Part shown: positions 52,226-62,114 of the stretch, in pieces | How the letters are laid out: each line of letters begins with the position of its first letter | Numbering within the stretch: position 1 is the stretch's first letter | Assembly (NCBI RefSeq): GCF_035645195.1 | Contig: NZ_DASQNA010000038.1 | Location: forward strand, 1 to 64,000 | Direction: 5' to 3' | Source: Paenibacillus sp. | GTDB lineage: Bacteria > Bacillota > Bacilli > Paenibacillales > YIM-B00363 | Length of the DNA: 64,000 nucleotides | Notes under the pieces: model-generated | What the model was told of the DNA's origin: nothing | The model's input: the letters and a program-made list of their open reading frames with translations, nothing else | Database searches by the model: none | Made by a program: the position numbers and the translations under genes

Positions 52226-53128
52226 ATGATTTCTGTCGGTATTTTTAACGGGTATTACCCCTACACGCTGGCCGAGACGATCGCGAAAATCAAGAACGAC
52301 GGCTTTTCCTGCGTGCAGCTCGATCTGTCGTTCAAGGACATGGATTTGTCGTTCGAATCGCTCACCCGCGAGAAGGCGCACATCATCCGCGACGCGTTCC
52401 GGGACGCGAACTTGCCGATCGTCTGCATCTCCGGCTACACGAACATCATTCATCCGGATCCGGTTAAGCGCGAGGAGAACGTGAACGGACTGAAGACGTT
52501 GCTGAAATTCGCGCGCGATCTCGGTTCGCCGTACGTCATCAGCGAGACGGGCACGTTCAACACGGAGAGCGACTGGGTGTGGGATCCGAAGAACGGCACG
52601 GAGGAAGCGTACCAAATCGTCTGCGAGCAGATCGAGGATCTCGCCAAATTCGCCTACGACCACGGCGCGATGTTCCTCGTTGAGAACTACGTCAACAACG
52701 TCATCGGCTCCGTCGACCAGCTCGCGCGCTTGTTCTCGGACGTCAACCATCCGGGCCTCGGCTTGCTGATGGATCCGACCAACTATTTCACGGACACGAA
52801 TATCGGGCATGTCGACGAAGAGATCAACCGGATCTTCAACACGCTCGGCGACCGGATCAAAATCGCGCACGCGAAAGACTGCAAGCCGGCCGAGGACACG
52901 TCGGAGAAGCATGCGGCGATCGACGCGGTCGAGTCGCACACGTTCCGCGGCGCGGGCGCGGTCGAGCTGCCGGCCCCGGGCCTCGGCATCCTGAACTACG
53001 ATCTGTACCTGCAGCGCCTCTCCAAGCTGCATCCGAACATCCCGATCATTATCGAACATTTGGACGAATCGGACATTCCGCGGGCGAAGCGGTTCCTCGA
53101 CGACAAATTGAAGAAGAACGGCTGCTGA
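52226..53128 (+). CDS. sugar phosphate isomerase/epimerase (AP-endonuclease-2 fold, MocC/IolE-like)
   Basis: A 300-residue TIM-barrel enzyme: ISVGIFNGYYPYTLAETIAKIKNDGFSCVQLDL, MFLVENYVNNV (Glu metal ligand), LLMDPTNYF (Asp), IKIAHAKDCK (His), IIIEHLDESD (Glu), a complete divalent-metal site. Could be an isomerase, epimerase or dehydratase on a keto-sugar or keto-inositol. AAGGAGGG lies 11 nt before the ATG. Confidence 0.88.
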   Translation: MISVGIFNGYYPYTLAETIAKIKNDGFSCVQLDLSFKDMDLSFESLTREKAHIIRDAFRDANLPIVCISGYTNIIHPDPVKREENVNGLKTLLKFARDLGSPYVISETGTFNTESDWVWDPKNGTEEAYQIVCEQIEDLAKFAYDHGAMFLVENYVNNVIGSVDQLARLFSDVNHPGLGLLMDPTNYFTDTNIGHVDEEINRIFNTLGDRIKIAHAKDCKPAEDTSEKHAAIDAVESHTFRGAGAVELPAPGLGILNYDLYLQRLSKLHPNIPIIIEHLDESDIPRAKRFLDDKLKKNGC

Positions 53129-53151
53129 ACCGGCGGCCGGACGCTTTGCCG

Positions 53152-53186
53152 CAGATAAGCGCGGGTCGTGGCGCCGCGCTTATCTG
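53152..53186 (+). other. intra-operon 13-bp hairpin
   Basis: CAGATAAGCGCGG pairs perfectly with CCGCGCTTATCTG across a 9-nt loop, between the isomerase and desaturase genes. There is no T tail, so it is more likely an mRNA processing or stability element than a terminator. It separates the transport/polyol part from the oxygenase part. Confidence 0.75.
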
Positions 53187-53221
53187 TTCCGCATTTTCAG
53201 AGAAAAAAGGAGGAGTCCTTT

Positions 53222-54331
53222 ATGGCGGTCACTGCACTGAAGAAAAGAGATTACAGCATTACCGGCCCTGAAAATCAGCGCGCCGCGGAGCGGGGGCTGG
53301 CTTCGGCCGAGTGGTACGCGACGCCGATTCCGCGGCAGCGCATGAAGGAGTTGATGAAGCGCCGCAACGGCCCCGCGATCCGGGATACGATCATTTGGTT
53401 CGGCGGGCTCGCCGTGCTCGGGTACCTGGGGTACTTGTCCTGGGGCACGTGGTGGGCGATTCCCGCGTTTCTCGCGTACGGCATCTTGTATGCGACGCCG
53501 GGCGACTCGCGCTGGCACGAATGCGGGCACGGAACGGCGTTCAAGACGCCTTGGATGAACGAGGTCATTTACCAGATCGCATCGTTCATGGTGCTCCGGT
53601 CCGCTACGCCGTGGCGGTGGAGCCATGCGCGGCATCATACCGATACGATTATCGTTGGGCGCGACCCGGAAATCATCACGGAGCGTCCGCCGATCTGGAA
53701 GGTGCTGCTGCTCGAAATTTTCCATTTGTATGGCGGTCCGATCGAGCTGAAGCGGTTTTTCCTGCACACGTTCGGCAAGCTGGAAACCGCCGAGAAGGAG
53801 TACATTCCGGCGTCCGAGCACCGCAAGGTGTTTTGGGAAGCGCGGGTGTATATGCTGATTTTGCTCGCGGTCATCGACGCATGCGTGTATATGGGCAGCA
53901 TTTTGCCGGCGATGTACGTGTTTCTGCCGTCGTTTTACGGCGCGGTCGTCGTCATCCTGTTCGGCATTACGCAGCATTTGGGGCTGTACGAGGACGTGCT
54001 CGACCATCGACTGAATACGCGGACCATTTATATGAACCCGATTTTTCGCTTTCTGTATTGGAACATGAACTACCATGTGGAGCACCATATGTTCCCGATG
54101 GTGCCATATCATGCGCTGCCGAAGCTGCACGAAGAGATGAAGGCGGATTGCCCGGAGGCGCGCAGAGGGCTGCTCGCCGCATTGAAGGAAGTCGTAACGG
54201 CGCTCCTGCGCCAGCGGAAGGATCCTTCGTACGTCGTCGTGAAGCCGCTGCCGCCGACCGCGCGGCCGTATTTGTTCGGCACTGTGCAGTATGAGAAACA
54301 CGACGTCAACTTGAGGAGGGACATCGGATGA
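53222..54331 (+). CDS. fatty acid desaturase-fold oxygenase (MocD-like)
   Basis: A 369-residue membrane di-iron protein. Four hydrophobic segments and three His boxes: WHECGHGTAF (HxxxH), WSHARHHTD (HxxHH), NYHVEHHMF (HxxHH). These place it in the desaturase/hydroxylase superfamily. It overlaps the Rieske ferredoxin gene (ATGA) and precedes a ferredoxin reductase, so the three form a complete electron chain. By context a polyol or methoxy-polyol oxygenase like rhizobial MocD rather than a lipid desaturase (inference). AAAGGAGGAG precedes ATG 53222. Confidence 0.87.
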   Translation: MAVTALKKRDYSITGPENQRAAERGLASAEWYATPIPRQRMKELMKRRNGPAIRDTIIWFGGLAVLGYLGYLSWGTWWAIPAFLAYGILYATPGDSRWHECGHGTAFKTPWMNEVIYQIASFMVLRSATPWRWSHARHHTDTIIVGRDPEIITERPPIWKVLLLEIFHLYGGPIELKRFFLHTFGKLETAEKEYIPASEHRKVFWEARVYMLILLAVIDACVYMGSILPAMYVFLPSFYGAVVVILFGITQHLGLYEDVLDHRLNTRTIYMNPIFRFLYWNMNYHVEHHMFPMVPYHALPKLHEEMKADCPEARRGLLAALKEVVTALLRQRKDPSYVVVKPLPPTARPYLFGTVQYEKHDVNLRRDIG

Positions 54332-54639
54332 GCGAATGGGTGAAGGTTTGCGAGGCAGGCGACATCGAAGAGGAGGACGTCATCCGGTTCGATCACGGGG
54401 ATCGGACGTTTGCCGTTTACCGCACGGAGGACGGCAGCTATTACGCCACGGACGGATTTTGCACGCATGAGCGCGTCCACCTGGCGAACGGGCTCGTCAT
54501 GGGCAGCACGATCGAATGCCCGAAGCATAACGGGCGGTTCGACATCCCGACCGGAGCGGCGAAGCGGGCTCCGGTATGCGTCGATTTGCGGACGTATCCG
54601 ACGAAGATCGAATCGGGCATGGTGTGGATTCAAATTTAA
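54328..54639 (+). CDS. Rieske [2Fe-2S] ferredoxin (MocE-like)
   Basis: A 103-residue soluble Rieske protein with cluster ligands in DGFCTHERVHLANG (C-x-H) and ECPKHNGRFDIPTGA (C-x-x-H). Carries electrons from the FAD reductase to the desaturase-fold oxygenase. ATG overlaps the desaturase stop. Closest functional parallel is MocE of rhizopine catabolism. Confidence 0.92.
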   Translation: MSEWVKVCEAGDIEEEDVIRFDHGDRTFAVYRTEDGSYYATDGFCTHERVHLANGLVMGSTIECPKHNGRFDIPTGAAKRAPVCVDLRTYPTKIESGMVWIQI

Positions 54640-54672
54640 GAAGTAAGCTCACCTGCGAGGGGAATCAGACGA

Positions 54673-55926
54673 ATGAACGACTACGGAATGGCGATCGTCG
54701 GCGCGGGGGAGGCCGGCGTGCGCGCGGCGCTCGAGCTGCGCGAGCAGGGCTGGAACGGATCGATCACGTTGATCGGCGGGGAGGGGCGTCTTCCTTATGA
54801 ACGGCCGCCGCTGTCGAAGCAATGTTTGACGGAGGAGGACGACCTGCCGCCGGTGGATATCGTCAACGAGCAGACGCTGGCCGACCAGCGGATTCGCTAT
54901 GTGTCCGGAGCGTCGGCAGTGTCCGTCGACCGCGCGAATCATCGGATCGTCCTGTCGGACGGGGGCGAGCTTGGGTATGAGCGGCTGCTGATCGCCACCG
55001 GCGCTTCGCCGCGCCGGCTGTCTCTGCCGGGCTCGGGCACGGACTACGTGCTTTATTTGCGGACGTATGCGGACGCGATCGCGCTGCGCCGGGCGCTGCA
55101 GCCGGGGCGGCGCATCGCCGTCATCGGCGGCGGGTTTATCGGCCTCGAGACGGCGGCGAGCGCGGTGAAGCGGGGCTGCCGCGTCCACTTGATCGAGGCG
55201 GCGCCGCGAATTTTGATGCGCGGGGTGCCGGAGCCGATCGCGCAGGCGATGGAGGCGCGGCATCGCGAGGCGGGCGTCGAGTTGACGATCGGCGTCGGGC
55301 TGGAGCGCATCGATAGGGAAGGCGGGGAATTCGTCGTCGCGCTGGCGGACGGCCGTTCGATTCGGGCCGATGCGGTCGTCGCGGGGATCGGCGCTGTGCC
55401 GGAGACCGCGCTCGCCGCTGGGGCGGGCCTTGCGATTGACAACGGGATCCGCGTCGACGAGGCGCTGTTTACGAGCGACCCTGACATCCTCGCCGCGGGC
55501 GACTGCTGCTCGTTCCCGCATCCGCTGTACGGCGGAAGACGCATCCGGCTGGAGGCGTGGCGGAACGCCCGGGATCAGGGCGCGCATGCGGCCCGGAACA
55601 TGCTGGGCGGCTCGCCTGTGCCGTACGCCGCGGTGCCGTGGTTCTGGTCCGACCAGTACGATCTCACGATTCAGGTTGCGGGATTGGCGGGGATGGCGGA
55701 GGGCCTGGAGCAAACCGTGCTGCGCGATCTTGGCGCCGAAGGCAAGCTGTATTTTCACCTGGGCGAGGACGGGACGCTTCGCGCGGTCAGCGGCGTCGGC
55801 CCGGAAGGCGCCGTGGGCAAAGACATCCGTCTGGCCGAAATGCTGATCGAGCGCCGGGCGCGTGTTTCTCGCGATGCGGCGGCCGATCCGGCGGTGAAGC
55901 TGAAGGGGCTGCTCCGCGGCTTGTAA
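54673..55926 (+). CDS. FAD-dependent ferredoxin reductase (MocF-like)
   Basis: A 417-residue pyridine nucleotide-disulfide reductase-fold protein: FAD motif MAIVGAGEAGVRAALELRE, LPYERPPLSKQCL, NAD motif IAVIGGGFIGLETAASAVKRGC, ILAAGDCCSFPHPLYG and VPWFWSDQYDLTIQVAG, matching ferredoxin/rubredoxin reductases of oxygenase systems. GAGGGGAA precedes the ATG; 33 bp after the Rieske gene. Confidence 0.92.
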   Translation: MNDYGMAIVGAGEAGVRAALELREQGWNGSITLIGGEGRLPYERPPLSKQCLTEEDDLPPVDIVNEQTLADQRIRYVSGASAVSVDRANHRIVLSDGGELGYERLLIATGASPRRLSLPGSGTDYVLYLRTYADAIALRRALQPGRRIAVIGGGFIGLETAASAVKRGCRVHLIEAAPRILMRGVPEPIAQAMEARHREAGVELTIGVGLERIDREGGEFVVALADGRSIRADAVVAGIGAVPETALAAGAGLAIDNGIRVDEALFTSDPDILAAGDCCSFPHPLYGGRRIRLEAWRNARDQGAHAARNMLGGSPVPYAAVPWFWSDQYDLTIQVAGLAGMAEGLEQTVLRDLGAEGKLYFHLGEDGTLRAVSGVGPEGAVGKDIRLAEMLIERRARVSRDAAADPAVKLKGLLRGL

Positions 55927-55963
55927 GGACGATATATATATATTGAAGGAGAGGATCCGCCGC

Positions 55964-56950
55964 ATGAAATATACGACGTTCGGCCGAACGGGGAGAACGG
56001 TGTCCCGGCTCGGTTACGGCGCCATGGGCTTGGGGGGCGTCTTCGGGCAGCATGACGAGAAAGAGATGATTCGTTCCGTATTGTTCAGCTTGGATCGGGG
56101 AGTGAGCTTGATCGATACGGCGCGCAATTACGGGGATTCCGAACGGATTTTGGGCAAGGCGCTTCGCGAATGGACGGGCGAGAAGCCGTTCATCGCCTCC
56201 AAAATTCAATCCCGGGGTCCGGGTAATTTAGGATGGGGCCAGCCGATTCCGGTGGAGACGGCGTTCCCGCCGGGCTGGCTTCGCGAGAGCACCGAAATTT
56301 CGCTGCGCGAATTGGGCGTCGAGACGATCGACCTCATGCAGCTTCATCAATATTGGCCGCAGTGGGATTCCGTCGACTATTGGATGGAGGAGCTCGTCCG
56401 TTTGAAGGAGGAAGGGAAGATCGGCGCCATCGGCGTCTCGCTGCCGGATCAGCGGCATGATCTAGCGTTGACGTTGGTTCGCAGCGGCAAGATCGACGCG
56501 GTGCAGACGGTGTTTAACATTTTCGATCCCGTCGCTCTCGATTGCCTAGTCCCGATCTGCCAAGAGCACAACGTCGCGGTCATCGCGCGCTGCATCCTGG
56601 ACGAGGGCGGCCTGACCGGCTTCTTGCAGGAGGATACGTCGTTCGAGGAAGGCGACTTCCGCAAATCGTATTTCGATTATTTGCCGAGATCGGTTTATAT
56701 CGAACGCGTACAGCGGCTGAAGGACGCCTTCGTGCCCGCGTATGCCGGCAGTCTCGCGGAGCTGGCGATTAAATTCGCGCTGCACCATCCGGGCGTGACG
56801 ACGGCGATTACGTCGATGCACGTGCCGCGCTACGCCGAGGAGAATATCGCCGCGGTCGACGCCGAGCCGCTGCCGGAAGACGTGTTTGAGACGATTCGGC
56901 GCCATCATCGATGGGTGAGGAACTTTTATGAAACCAAGTACTGGATCTGA
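55964..56950 (+). CDS. aldo/keto reductase
   Basis: A 328-residue AKR: MKYTTFGRTGRTVSRLGYGAMGLGG, catalytic Asp and Tyr in SLIDTARNYGDSERILGKAL, Lys in PFIASKIQ, His in IDLMQLHQYWP. NAD(P)H-linked aldehyde/ketone or polyol redox. AAGGAGAGG lies 11 nt before ATG 55964; an earlier in-frame TTG lacks a site. Overlaps the next gene by 23 bp. Confidence 0.9.
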   Translation: MKYTTFGRTGRTVSRLGYGAMGLGGVFGQHDEKEMIRSVLFSLDRGVSLIDTARNYGDSERILGKALREWTGEKPFIASKIQSRGPGNLGWGQPIPVETAFPPGWLRESTEISLRELGVETIDLMQLHQYWPQWDSVDYWMEELVRLKEEGKIGAIGVSLPDQRHDLALTLVRSGKIDAVQTVFNIFDPVALDCLVPICQEHNVAVIARCILDEGGLTGFLQEDTSFEEGDFRKSYFDYLPRSVYIERVQRLKDAFVPAYAGSLAELAIKFALHHPGVTTAITSMHVPRYAEENIAAVDAEPLPEDVFETIRRHHRWVRNFYETKYWI

Positions 56951-57821
56951 CAAGACGCTGTGGGCCGAGCTGCTCCCGCATGAATTCCGTTCCCGGCTCG
57001 CCGCCTGTCCCGTCGTCTATTTGCCGCTGGGGCTGTGCGAGCCGCACGGGCAGGTGAGCGCCTTCGGGCTGGACTTGATCAAGGCGGAATGGCTGTGCCG
57101 CGAAGCGGCTCGCCGCGTCGGCGGCGTCGTCGCGCCGTCTATGGGCTACCATATTCACGAAGCCGGCTATCATGCGAGGTGGCTGGAGGAGGAGGTCGGC
57201 GAAGAGAACCCGCATTTGACTTCGGTCCCGCCGGAGATGATGATTTCTTTCTTTATCTATCAGCTCAGGGCGTTCGCGAATGCGGGGTTTCGCGCCGTCG
57301 TCGTCTTGACGGGGCACAGCGGCGGCAACCAAGCCGATCTGCGCCGCGCGGCGGAGCGGTTTACGGCGCGCACGGGGGTGCCTGTGTGGGTGCGCAGCGA
57401 CCCTGAGCTAGTGGAAGGCTTGTACACGGGCGACCATGCCGGGAAGTTCGAGCTGTCCCAGTTGATGTACATCCGTCCGGACCTCGTCGACATGACCGCG
57501 CGGTCTTGGGAGGAGGTTCCGGGTGCCGGCGGGAGGCTTGCGCTGGGGTCTGACGCGGACGAATCGAACCCCGAGCTCGGGCGAGCGATCATGGAGGCGT
57601 GCCTCGCGCGGTTGTGCGAGGAGGCCGAGCGGCTCGCCGCCGAGGGGCGGGCGTTGGCCCAGTCAGGCGCGCGCGTCGAGCGGCTGACGTTCGCGGATGC
57701 GGAAGCGATCCGCGCGGAAGCGCTGCGTGAGGCCGACTCCTGGGCGACTGCCGCGCCATGGCCGGGGCAGCGGCCCGTCAGCCCGTCGTCGCAGTGGAAG
57801 CCGTACGAATGGTTGAAGTAG
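56928..57821 (+). CDS. creatininase-family metal amidohydrolase
   Basis: A 297-residue creatininase-fold enzyme: VVYLPLGLCEPHGQVSAFGLDLIKAEWL (metal Glu, His, Asp), APSMGYHIHEAGYH, VVLTGHSGGNQADLRRA, and Glu in GDHAGKFELSQLMYI. The family hydrolyses cyclic amides or lactam-like bonds (creatinine, formamides). Its place at the end of this operon suggests that the substrate or an intermediate carries an amide or amine. No terminator is obvious; a repeat array follows. Confidence 0.88.
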   Translation: MKPSTGSDKTLWAELLPHEFRSRLAACPVVYLPLGLCEPHGQVSAFGLDLIKAEWLCREAARRVGGVVAPSMGYHIHEAGYHARWLEEEVGEENPHLTSVPPEMMISFFIYQLRAFANAGFRAVVVLTGHSGGNQADLRRAAERFTARTGVPVWVRSDPELVEGLYTGDHAGKFELSQLMYIRPDLVDMTARSWEEVPGAGGRLALGSDADESNPELGRAIMEACLARLCEEAERLAAEGRALAQSGARVERLTFADAEAIRAEALREADSWATAAPWPGQRPVSPSSQWKPYEWLK

Positions 57822-57939
57822 CGTTCTATTGGCCGCCCTTTCCCGGAAGGGGCGGCTTAACGACGGTGTGCAGCGTTAATTGTGGCTCTACCGCCCGCCG
57901 TTAGCCCGTTATCCCGGCACCGCCCGGCGTTAGCTCATT

Positions 57940-58590
57940 ATCGGCCTGCCCAACCGCCGAATAAGGAACATTTGCTCCTTACTGCCCGCCATCAGCCCGC
58001 CCAACCGCCGAATAAGGAACATTTGCTCCTTACTGCCCGCCATCGGCCCCCCCAACCGCTGAATAACGAACATTTGTCCCTTACCGCCCGCCACCGGTCC
58101 GCCCAACCGCTGAATAAGGAACATTTGTCCCTTACTGCCCGCCATCGGCCCGCCCTACCGCCGAATAAGGAACATTTGCTCCTTACTGCCCGCTATCGGC
58201 CCGCCCAACCGCTGAATAAGGAACATTTGTTCCTTACTGCCCGCCATCGGCCCGCCCAACCGCTGAATAAGGAACATTTGTCCCTTACTGCCCGCCATCA
58301 GCCCGCCCAACCGCCGAATAAGGAACATTTGCTCCTTACTGCCCGCCATCGGCCCCCCCAACCGCTGAATAACGAACATTTGTCCCTTACTGCCCGCCAT
58401 CGGCCCGCCTAACCACCGAATAAGGAACATTTGCTCCTTACTGCCCGCCATCAGCCCACTCAACCGCTGAATAAGGAACATTTGTACCTTACTGCCCGCC
58501 ATCGGCCCGCCTTACCGCTGAATAAGGAACATTTGCTCCTTACTGCCCGCCATCAGCCCACTCAACCGCTGAATAGGAACATTTGCTCCG
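57940..58590. repeat. 51-bp tandem array A, about 13 copies
   Basis: Unit consensus CCCGCC-ATCGGCCCGCCCAACCGC-TGAATAAGGAACATTTG-CTCCTTACTG with exact 51-bp spacing (landmark AATAAGGAACATTT from 57960 through 58573). Each unit has a small hairpin TAAGGA...TCCTTA; one copy is perfect (TAAGGAAC-ATTT-GTTCCTTA). Because 51 is a multiple of three, long frames stay open on both strands (17-residue repeats), but they lack start signals and are probably not genes. Confidence 0.93.
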
Positions 58591-58639
58591 CGGCCCTTTC
58601 GTGCGCCCTAGCCAATGCGGCTAGAACTCGCCGGCTTGC

Positions 58640-59086
58640 ATCGCGCGAAATAGCCGCAAAAATGCGGCTGGAGCGCGCTGTCTGGCCTGCTTCGCGCGGA
58701 ATAGCCGCAAAAATGGTGCTGGAGGGCGCTGCGCGGCCTGCTTCGCGAGGAATAGCCGCAAAAATGCGGCTGGAGTGCGCTGCGCGGCGCGCATCACGCG
58801 GTTTAGCCGCAAAAATGCGGCTGGCGCGCGCTGCGCGGCGTGCTTCGAGCAGTTTAGCCGCAAATATGCGGCTGGTGCGCGTTGCCCGGCGTGCTTAGCG
58901 CGAAATAGCCGCAAAAATGCGGCTGGAGCGCGCTGCCCGGCGTGCTTCGCGCGAAATAGCCGAAAAAATGCGGCTGGAGCGCGCTGCCCGGCGTGCTTCG
59001 CGCGGTTTAGCCGCCAAAATGCGGCTGGAGCGCGCTGCGCGGCGTACTTCGGGCGAAATAGCCGCAAAATTGCGGCTGTCGCCCTC
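58640..59086. repeat. 51-bp tandem array B, nine copies
   Basis: Landmark TAGCCGC at 58651, 58702, 58753, 58804, 58855, 58906, 58957, 59008 and 59059, exactly 51 bp apart. Each unit holds a hairpin AGCCGCA-AAAA-TGCGGCT whose loop varies while the arms are kept. Sequence is unrelated to array A although the period is identical. Ends 9 bp before the esterase stop codon. Confidence 0.93.
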
Positions 59087-59094
59087 CCCACAGT

Positions 59095-59835
59095 TTACTC
59101 CGCCAGCGCCCAACGCAGGGCGTCCGGCAGCTCGTTCTGCCAAAACCCCCAAATATGTTTCCCCGGCTTCTCTACATACTCCACCTGTGCGCCGCGCTCG
59201 ACGAGCAGCGTATGCATCAGCCGGTTCGCCGCAAGAAAGTCGAACGTCCCCCGGCTCGTCTCCACGCTCGTCTCGTCCGTGCCGATCAATTGATACAGCC
59301 GGAGCCACGACAAATCGTCGATCCCCGACACCGCCGACGCCGAGCTTGATAAAAACGCTCCCGACAGCGACACCACTTTTTGAATGGAATGCGGAACTTG
59401 AAGGGAAAGATGTAAAGAGACCGTTCCGCCGAGCGAATCGCCGACCAAGACGCGGTCCCCGGGGCCGGTGCGGACCGGATATCGCGATTCGACGAACGGC
59501 ATGAGCTCCTCCAAGAAAAACCGAGCGTACGCCTCGAACCGCCGTCCGTCCGGCGCGTACTCGTCGGTTCGATTCGGCATGTCAACGTCGACGCCGATGA
59601 TGAGGAACGGCTCGACGCCCTCGTCCAAAATCAGCTTCGTCGCATGCGTCGCGATGCGCCCGAAGTTGAAGCATTCCTCTCCGTCCTGGCAATACACGAC
59701 CCGGTGCGTCACCAGCTCGTTGTAGCCCGGCGGCAGGAAAATGCGCAAGGGCCGGTCCTTGCCGAGCGCCCGCGAGGGGACCATATCCTTCAATACCGTG
59801 CGGCGGGAATAATCGTTGGCCGTCAAATGAAACAC
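59095..59835 (-). CDS. alpha/beta hydrolase esterase (enterochelin esterase/EsteraseD-like)
   Basis: A 246-residue alpha/beta hydrolase: RPLRIFLPPGYNELVTHRVVYCQDGEECFNFGR, LIIGVDVDMPNRTDEYAPD, nucleophile Ser in VLVGDSLGGTVSLHLSL, His in KPGKHIWGFWQ. No signal peptide. Members hydrolyse siderophore esters, S-formylglutathione or antibiotics; the substrate here cannot be assigned. Divergent from pdhA across a region with a 9-bp inverted repeat. Confidence 0.83.
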   Translation of the reverse strand: MFHLTANDYSRRTVLKDMVPSRALGKDRPLRIFLPPGYNELVTHRVVYCQDGEECFNFGRIATHATKLILDEGVEPFLIIGVDVDMPNRTDEYAPDGRRFEAYARFFLEELMPFVESRYPVRTGPGDRVLVGDSLGGTVSLHLSLQVPHSIQKVVSLSGAFLSSSASAVSGIDDLSWLRLYQLIGTDETSVETSRGTFDFLAANRLMHTLLVERGAQVEYVEKPGKHIWGFWQNELPDALRWALAE

Positions 59836-59857
59836 CTCTGTTTCAGCTGTTGTTCTA

Positions 59858-59894
59858 CCTGTTATAGTATGTGCAATATATTTATTATAACAGG
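59858..59894. promoter_or_regulatory. inverted repeat CCTGTTATA...TATAACAGG
   Basis: Perfect 9-bp arms at 59858-59866 and 59886-59894 spaced 19 bp, in the AT-rich gap between the esterase and pdhA genes. Likely an operator for the esterase promoter or for both divergent units. Confidence 0.55.
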
Positions 59895-59949
59895 AAAAAA
59901 CGTTTTTATCGCGAACCCAGGTAGCAAATTGAATAATTGTATTATATAA

Positions 59950-61110
<1,161 letters not shown>

Positions 61111-61113
61111 GCC

Positions 61114-62094
61114 ATGGCAAATATGACGATGATCGAAGCGATTCGGGACGGGATGCGAGTGGAGCTCGCGCGCGACCCGAAAGTGTTGCTGTTCGGGGAA
61201 GACGTAGGCCACGTCGGGGGCGTATTCCGCGCTACCGAAGGCCTTCAGAAAGAATTCGGCGAGACGCGCGTATTCGACACGCCGCTCGCGGAATCGGGCA
61301 TCGGCGGCCTCGCCGTCGGCCTCGCGGTGCAGGGCTTCCGCCCGATCGCGGAAGTTCAGTTCATCGGCTTCGTATTCGAAGTGATGGACCAAATCGTGTC
61401 GCAGGCGGCGCGCATGCGCTACCGTTCCGGCGGCGCGTACCAAGCGCCGATCGTATTCCGCACGCCGTTCGGCGGCGGCGTGAAGGCGCCCGAGCTGCAC
61501 GTGGACAGCTTAGAAGGCTTGTTCCTCCAAACGCCGGGCATCAAGGTCGTCATTCCTTCCAATCCATACGACGCTAAAGGCCTCATGATTTCCGCGATCC
61601 GCGACAACGATCCGGTCTTCTTCATGGAGCACCTGAAGCTGTACCGCTCTTTCCGCGGCGAAGTGCCGGAGGGCGAATACACGGTGCCGATCGGCAAAGC
61701 GAACGTCGTGAAGGAAGGCAAGCACGTCACGATTATCACGTACGGCGCGATGGTCCATACGTCGCTGAAAGCCGCCGAAGAAATCGAGAAGTCGCGCGGC
61801 GTCAGCGTCGAGGTCATCGACCTGCGCACGATCATGCCGATCGACATCGACACCATCGTCGAGTCGATCAAGAAGACGAACCGCGCGATCGTCGTGCAAG
61901 AAGCGCAGAAGACGGCCGGCGCAGCCGCCGAAATCATCGCGCAAATCAACGAGAAGGCCATCCTCCACCTGGAAGCGCCGGTGCTCCGCGTCGCCGCTCC
62001 GGATACGGTCGTGGCGTTCGGTCAAATCGAAGACGAATGGCTCCCGACGCCGCAGCGCGTCATCGAGGGCCTGAATCAAGTGCTGGATTTCTAA
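61114..62094 (+). CDS. pdhB: pyruvate dehydrogenase E1 beta PdhB
   Basis: A 326-residue E1 beta chain: [107 protein letters not shown] lies 11 nt before the ATG, 3 bp after pdhA. Length and motifs are typical. Confidence 0.96.
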   Translation: MANMTMIEAIRDGMRVELARDPKVLLFGEDVGHVGGVFRATEGLQKEFGETRVFDTPLAESGIGGLAVGLAVQGFRPIAEVQFIGFVFEVMDQIVSQAARMRYRSGGAYQAPIVFRTPFGGGVKAPELHVDSLEGLFLQTPGIKVVIPSNPYDAKGLMISAIRDNDPVFFMEHLKLYRSFRGEVPEGEYTVPIGKANVVKEGKHVTIITYGAMVHTSLKAAEEIEKSRGVSVEVIDLRTIMPIDIDTIVESIKKTNRAIVVQEAQKTAGAAAEIIAQINEKAILHLEAPVLRVAAPDTVVAFGQIEDEWLPTPQRVIEGLNQVLDF

Positions 62095-62114
62095 AAAAGG
62101 AGGTGCGGTAGCGA

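Noticed and set aside
50879-53059. 726-codon minus-strand open frame
   Set aside because: Antisense to the MocA-type dehydrogenase and isomerase genes, with no recognisable domain.
53222-54331. Acyl-lipid desaturase for membrane fluidity
   Set aside because: Histidine boxes would allow it, but the operon with Rieske ferredoxin, ferredoxin reductase and sugar-handling genes makes a small-molecule oxygenase more likely.
57882-58898. Proteins of 17-residue repeats encoded on both strands
   Set aside because: Frames stay open only because the repeat length is a multiple of three; no ribosome binding site or promoter, and both strands are equally open.
57940-59086. CRISPR array
   Set aside because: Repeats are directly adjacent 51-bp units with internal hairpins and no unique spacers; no cas genes nearby.
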